Source: an uncultured Eggerthella sp.
GTDB taxonomy: Bacteria; Actinomycetota; Coriobacteriia; Coriobacteriales; Eggerthellaceae
Assembly: GCA_902470405.1 (NCBI GenBank)
Contig: CABRGJ010000023.1
Location: 1-8,884 of the forward strand
Direction of reading: 5' to 3'
Length of the DNA stretch: 8,884 nucleotides
In this document: positions 5,413-8,884 of the stretch, in pieces
How the letters are laid out: each line of letters opens with the position of its first letter
Position numbering within the stretch: the first letter of the stretch is position 1
The notes under the pieces: generated by a model
What the model was told of the DNA's origin: nothing
Database searches by the model: none
The model's input: only the letters and a program-made list of their open reading frames with translations
Made by a program: the position numbers and the translations under genes

Positions 5413-5566
5413 TCCTTCAAGCGAGATCCTTAAATCGAGGGAGTGCAGCTTTCTGAAAGCTTCTCGTTCAGCACCGCTCGCTTATCTTGAATATCTTGAA
5501 AAGCTGCTGCCCTCCGTCTCAGATGAATATAAAGCTCTTCATCTTGTGAGAGATCTTGCCCGATGA
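5396..5566 (+). pseudogene. Open protein-like stretch without a normal start
   Basis: After the coiled-coil stop, a different frame is open from 5396 to a TGA at 5564-5566. Its last 30 residues look protein-like and amphipathic (SAPLAYLEYLEKLLPSVSD, then EYKALHLVRDLAR). No ATG, GTG or TTG opens it; only CTG at 5453 follows a Shine-Dalgarno-like GAGGGAG (5437-5443). It may be a gene remnant, a small protein with a rare start, or chance. Confidence 0.2.
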
Positions 5567-5572
5567 TTTGCT

Positions 5573-6202
5573 TTAGCGAGAGAGTACCGTGACGGGAACG
5601 TCGTAGGGCTCAGTAGGGATGAACGAAACTTCCTGTTCTGCGAAGGCCACACCGATCTGGCGGCATGATCCATCTAACTGCGGCAAGTAGCGATCGTAAT
5701 TCCCACCGCCATATCCCAACCTATTACGTTGTGAGTCGAACGCGACCAGTGGGATAACGATCATCGTGATCTTATTTGCGGGAACGTAAGGGAAGCTTTC
5801 AAGCTCAGCATCATCATGCACATATTTCTTCAGAGGGTTCACGAGAAAGGGAACCGTGCTGGCCTCGTAAGCTTCTTGCGAGACAAGTAGCGCGTCATCG
5901 ATGCTCCAGGCATCAGTGACGATGCAAGGGAACGCGACTTTCACGCCCTTTGCATAGATCGCACGGATGAACTGATCGAGCTGTACCTCTTCATCGAATG
6001 CGGAATAGACCGCAACCGTGCAGGCGCTAGGATTAACGCTAAGCATCGCACAAGTGAGTTCCAACCCCTCTTCGAGTTCGTCACAAATAGCGGAGCTCTT
6101 GTGAAGCCGATAGGGCCGTGGAAGTTTGGAGCGCAGAGCCAAGACTTCTTTGCGAAGCGCTGCTCGCTGTTCAGATGAGTCTGTTGATCCTTTAGAGTGC
6201 AA
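5573..6202 (-). CDS. fau: 5-formyltetrahydrofolate cyclo-ligase
   Basis: The cytosolic enzyme uses ATP and Mg2+ to convert 5-formyl-THF to 5,10-methenyl-THF, returning stored folate to one-carbon metabolism. The signature RLGYGGGNYDRYLP (161-174) follows IVIPLVAFD (148-156), both standard; the usual GGGYYDR is GGGNYDR here. The N-terminal basic helix EQRAALRKEVLALRSKL (11-27) and VAVYSAFDEEV with FPCI (91-94) also fit. The usual fGi-EP segment before the second half is not recognisable (PFLVNPLKKYV instead), a mild divergence. The protein is 209 residues from the TTG at 6202, which follows a strong AAGGGGGG (6218-6211) by eight bases. The frame can be extended to TTG 6223, but that start would lie ahead of the Shine-Dalgarno. 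The Shine-Dalgarno begins two bases after the transporter's stop, so the gene is probably co-transcribed and coupled with the two upstream genes. No obvious terminator is seen after it. Confidence 0.95.
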   Translation of the reverse strand: MHSKGSTDSSEQRAALRKEVLALRSKLPRPYRLHKSSAICDELEEGLELTCAMLSVNPSACTVAVYSAFDEEVQLDQFIRAIYAKGVKVAFPCIVTDAWSIDDALLVSQEAYEASTVPFLVNPLKKYVHDDAELESFPYVPANKITMIVIPLVAFDSQRNRLGYGGGNYDRYLPQLDGSCRQIGVAFAEQEVSFIPTEPYDVPVTVLSR

Positions 6203-6219
6203 AGGCGTCGCCCCCCTTA

Positions 6220-7533
6220 TCAAGCAAGTCCTAAGATCTGCAGGGCGAGACAGATGATCGAGAGGATGCCTACGGCAACGATGGTGAGCAGGAGCAGTAT
6301 GCGCGCCAAAGGCCCGATCGTGTGTTCTTTCATGATGTGCTTATCAACGGCGATGATGGCCATGAATACCAGCAGAATAGGCAGGATGACGCCATTGACG
6401 AATTGCGCAGTGAGCATGATGCCCATAAGGTTCAGTCCGGGCACCAAGATGACCAGCGCCGAAAGTGCGATAGTGAAGGTGAAGATACCCTTGAACAGGG
6501 GCGCTTCTTTCCAGGTGAAGCTCACCCCGGCTTCCCAGCCGAACGCTTCGCAGATCACGAATGAGGTGGTAAGGGGCAGTACGCATGCAGCGAGTAAACT
6601 GGCGGCGACGAGCCCAATAGCGAAGAGGGCTTCAGCATAGGGGCCTGCAAAGGGAGCCAGCGCCATTGCAGCATCGGCAGCGCTTTCGATCTCGATGCCC
6701 TGCGGGAAGAGGACTGCGCCAGTCGTGACGATGATGAACCATGCGATGATACATGCGACCACTGCACCCGTAACAGCATCGATGCGCTGGAAGAACAGAT
6801 CTTTCACCGTGACACCTTTTTCCACCACGTTGCTTTGCGCGAAGAACATCATCCAAGGAGCGATGGTGGTGCCGACCATGGCGACCGTGAGTGAGAGGAA
6901 CGAGAAATCGGATGAGACTTCAGGGATGAGCGTGTGCATGAGTGCAAGGTTCCAGTTCGGTTGCGCGATGATGGCTGCGATGATGTAGGTGATGAATACG
7001 AACGAAAGCACCATAAACACGCGCTGAACGCGCTTGAAGCTTCCTCCAACAACGAGCCCCCACACGGCAGCCGCAGCGATGGGAACCGAGACCCAGCGCG
7101 GCACACCAAACATCTCCATGCCTGAAGCGATGCCGGCGAATTCCGAGAATGTGGTAGCGACGTTGCCGATGAGCAGCGCAAACATAGCAAGCGCCGTAAG
7201 ACGGATGCCGAAGCGTTCACGAATGAGCGCCGCGAACCCCTTGCCCGTGACCGCACCCATGCGCGTTGCGGTCGTTTGGACTACGACGAGCAGGATACAC
7301 ATGATGGGGATGATCCAGAGTGTGAGAAAACCGAATTTCGCTCCGACCGTAGAATAGGTGGAGATACCACCTGCGTCGTTTCCCGCCATCGCGGTGACGA
7401 TGCCGGGGCCCATGGCCATGAGGACGAGCAAGAGCTTCGATCTCTTGCGGGAATCAGCGATCTCTTCAGTGAGCATGGTCTCGTTGCGCTCTTCGGTCGA
7501 AGGTTTGGATGTGATGATCGGATCCTTCTTCAT
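6220..7533 (-). CDS. Nramp-related Mg2+ transporter (NRMT-type)
   Basis: This 437-residue membrane protein has the SLC11/Nramp fold (about 11 spans after a polar N-terminus of 32 residues). GPGIVTAMAGNDAGGISTYS (42-61) is helix 1: the classic DPGN metal motif reads D53-A-G-G56, so Asp is kept and Asn is Gly. In helix 6 the classic AMPH-type motif is IAPW: Ala225 replaces the metal-binding Met and Trp227 replaces His. Loss of Met and Asn with retention of Asp is the pattern I recall for NRMTs, which carry Mg2+ and not Mn2+/Fe2+ (described in Clostridium acetobutylicum and structurally in Eggerthella lenta). Automated tools may call it mntH; I think that would be wrong. ATG 7533 has AAGAGG six bases upstream, overlapping the stop of the MgtE-domain gene nine bases away. 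The pairing with an MgtE-type sensor supports Mg2+ as substrate. Any riboswitch would lie outside the window, upstream of the operon. Confidence 0.93.
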   Translation of the reverse strand: MKKDPIITSKPSTEERNETMLTEEIADSRKRSKLLLVLMAMGPGIVTAMAGNDAGGISTYSTVGAKFGFLTLWIIPIMCILLVVVQTTATRMGAVTGKGFAALIRERFGIRLTALAMFALLIGNVATTFSEFAGIASGMEMFGVPRWVSVPIAAAAVWGLVVGGSFKRVQRVFMVLSFVFITYIIAAIIAQPNWNLALMHTLIPEVSSDFSFLSLTVAMVGTTIAPWMMFFAQSNVVEKGVTVKDLFFQRIDAVTGAVVACIIAWFIIVTTGAVLFPQGIEIESAADAAMALAPFAGPYAEALFAIGLVAASLLAACVLPLTTSFVICEAFGWEAGVSFTWKEAPLFKGIFTFTIALSALVILVPGLNLMGIMLTAQFVNGVILPILLVFMAIIAVDKHIMKEHTIGPLARILLLLTIVAVGILSIICLALQILGLA

Positions 7534-7542
7534 GAGCGCCTC

Positions 7543-8884
7543 TTATCCTGCGGCTCCACTGAAGAAGTGAAGGACGATGGCGGTGTAGGGAACGAGGAAG
7601 ACGATGAAGCACAAGATGGTGACTAAGACCGCCAGCCAGGTGCGCTTATTGGTGCTCTCCTCTGCGCTGTCCTCGATGACCTCCATCGCGTCGTCGACCG
7701 TGACGATGCCGAGCATGCGACCATTCTCGTCGACCACGGGCATAGCAATAAGATCGTACTTCGAGATATCTGCTGCAACGTCCTCTTCGACCTCTTCCGG
7801 GAACGCAGTGATAACGTCTTCGAACATGATGTCCTTGAGCTGCGTGTTCTTCGTTGCCAGTACGAGCGTGCGCAGCGAGAGCACGCCGATGAGCTTGTCG
7901 TATTCGTTGAGCACGTAAACATAACTGACCGTAGGGTGATCTTCGTCGAGCGCACGCAGGGCTTCGATGGTCTGGTCTACCGTGTCATCTGCGTACATCG
8001 AAACGTACTGGGTGGTCATAAGGCCACCCGCGGTATCTTCTTTATACCCGAGCAGGCGGCGAATGCCTGCCGCGTTTTCAACGCCCATCAAACGCAGCAG
8101 CGTCTCTGCTTTTTCATAGGGCAGATCGCCCACGATGTCTGCCGCATCGTCAGGATCCATGTCCTCGAGCAAGCGCGATGCGCGCTTCTCGTCAAGATCG
8201 TCGATGACATCGGCCTGGAATTCGTCTTCCATTTCCGAGATCGCATCGCCAGCGCGTGCATCGTCGAGATGTTTGAAGACGTTCGCACGTTGTTGTGGAT
8301 CGAGCTGCTCGAGAATGTCTGCAACGTCTGCAGGGTGCAGTTCATCAAGACGAGTATGCGTGACCGAAAGCTGCACATCGGAGAGGTTGCGATCGAGCAA
8401 GTCCATGTAATTCCAGGCGATGATGCGCTCATCGATATTCTTGCGAAAGAGGCTTGCTGCTCTGAGTACCGCGCGCTCCACCCAAGGAGCGAGACCGCGC
8501 AGGATACCGCGAATGCCTACTTCAGCGCCGAGCAGGCGGAGTTGAGAGCCTGAAGTGGAGAGCTTCAAATCGTTTACCCGAACGACCTTCATGCCCTGCG
8601 TGTCGACGATCTGTCGATCGAGCAAGTCGCGCGCGAGCAGGACTTCATCAGGCTGCAGGTAGCTGAAGCGGATCGCAGTCTTATCGACCTTCAGCACGAT
8701 GCCATCATCAGTGGCTTCTTTCACATATTTGCGCCACGAGATCATGAAAGGGGTCTTGCCAGGCCCCAAGAATGCGAGCGATGTGATGCGAGGGAACACC
8801 TCGCCTGTTTGGATGGCGAGATCGGAAATCGAGCCGATCTTCTCGCCGTTGGCGTCGATGACCGGTTCACCGAGCATTTGTGAC
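7543..8884 (-). CDS. PRC-barrel / MgtE-N / CBS protein with one membrane anchor
   Basis: The protein is cut at the right edge. The first ATG is at 8877, but the codons before it read Ser-Gln, giving SQMLGEPVIDANGEKIGSI, a usual PRC-barrel opening, so the true start is probably a few codons outside. Numbering from that Met: PRC-barrel (1 to about 75); a second PRC-like segment (83-110, LLDRQIVDTQGMKVVRVNDL); a linker; MgtE_N superhelix (about 165-285) with LHPADVADILEQLDPQQR and MDPDDAADIVGDLP; a CBS pair opened by EDTAGGLMTTQYV (280-292) and running to about 400; then VDDAMEVIEDSAEES, matching the start of the MgtE plug helix. MgtE would continue with a five-helix Mg2+ channel; here one span (413-435) and a short tail end the protein. 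It should be a membrane-tethered cytosolic Mg2+ sensor. Being first in the unit with an NRMT, it probably regulates that transporter. The role is inferred; the domains are clear. Confidence 0.93.
   Translation of the reverse strand, partial: SQMLGEPVIDANGEKIGSISDLAIQTGEVFPRITSLAFLGPGKTPFMISWRKYVKEATDDGIVLKVDKTAIRFSYLQPDEVLLARDLLDRQIVDTQGMKVVRVNDLKLSTSGSQLRLLGAEVGIRGILRGLAPWVERAVLRAASLFRKNIDERIIAWNYMDLLDRNLSDVQLSVTHTRLDELHPADVADILEQLDPQQRANVFKHLDDARAGDAISEMEDEFQADVIDDLDEKRASRLLEDMDPDDAADIVGDLPYEKAETLLRLMGVENAAGIRRLLGYKEDTAGGLMTTQYVSMYADDTVDQTIEALRALDEDHPTVSYVYVLNEYDKLIGVLSLRTLVLATKNTQLKDIMFEDVITAFPEEVEEDVAADISKYDLIAMPVVDENGRMLGIVTVDDAMEVIEDSAEESTNKRTWLAVLVTILCFIVFLVPYTAIVLHFFSGAAG

Noticed and set aside
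5447..5461. AGCTTTC-T-GAAAGCT palindrome as terminator of the coiled-coil gene
   Set aside because: The stem is short after allowing a loop and no T run follows on either strand.
6203..6223. TTG at 6223 as start of the cyclo-ligase
   Set aside because: It overlaps the transporter stop and lies ahead of the strong AAGGGGGG; TTG at 6202 is correctly spaced from it.

Overview
The window looks like a chromosomal segment of an actinobacterium of the Coriobacteriia (Eggerthella/Slackia/Cryptobacterium-type relatives). This rests on moderate G+C, frequent TTG starts, a PaaK-type ligase, and an Nramp-related protein whose metal-site residues match the magnesium-transporting NRMT clade, whose structural prototype as I recall it came from Eggerthella lenta. 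The genus cannot be fixed from the sequence alone. I saw no tRNA, rRNA, CRISPR array, transposase or integrase.

Layout. (1) 1-573: the 3' end of a phenylacetate-CoA ligase gene. (2) 573-978: a gap holding a possible stand-alone 66-codon gene made of three 15-residue repeats. It ends exactly where a rho-independent terminator begins. A duplicated ribosome-binding segment with an 11-codon mini-ORF follows. (3) 978-2567: a sodium:solute symporter, closed by a strong bidirectional terminator. (4) 2637-3905: a divergent pair, a 78-residue protein of unknown function on the minus strand and a ZIP metal transporter on the plus strand. The spacer between them carries a LexA-like palindrome and a 10-bp inverted repeat around the divergent promoters. 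(5) 3906-4403: a gene-free, A+T-rich, repeat-rich stretch. (6) 4404-5412: a ribbon-helix-helix/coiled-coil protein split into two frames at a run of six G. (7) 5573-8884, minus strand: a compact three-gene unit reading PRC-barrel/MgtE-N/CBS membrane-anchored protein, then NRMT-type Nramp transporter, then 5-formyltetrahydrofolate cyclo-ligase.

How the genes fit together. The minus-strand unit is the most interesting system. The first gene carries the cytosolic Mg2+-sensing domains of MgtE, including the start of its plug helix, but a single membrane span replaces the five-helix channel. Nine bases later comes an Nramp transporter with the magnesium-type substitutions. The simplest reading is a two-component Mg2+ uptake system in which a separate MgtE-type sensor subunit gates or stabilises an NRMT. 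That reading is inference; the domain losses and residue changes are seen directly. The cyclo-ligase follows through a 17-base gap with a strong Shine-Dalgarno, so it is probably co-transcribed.

The other notable signals are the repeat peptide at 650-850, whose repeat differences fall mostly at silent third codon positions, the +1 frame break in the DNA-binding/coiled-coil protein, and the possible SOS operator ahead of the 78-residue gene.
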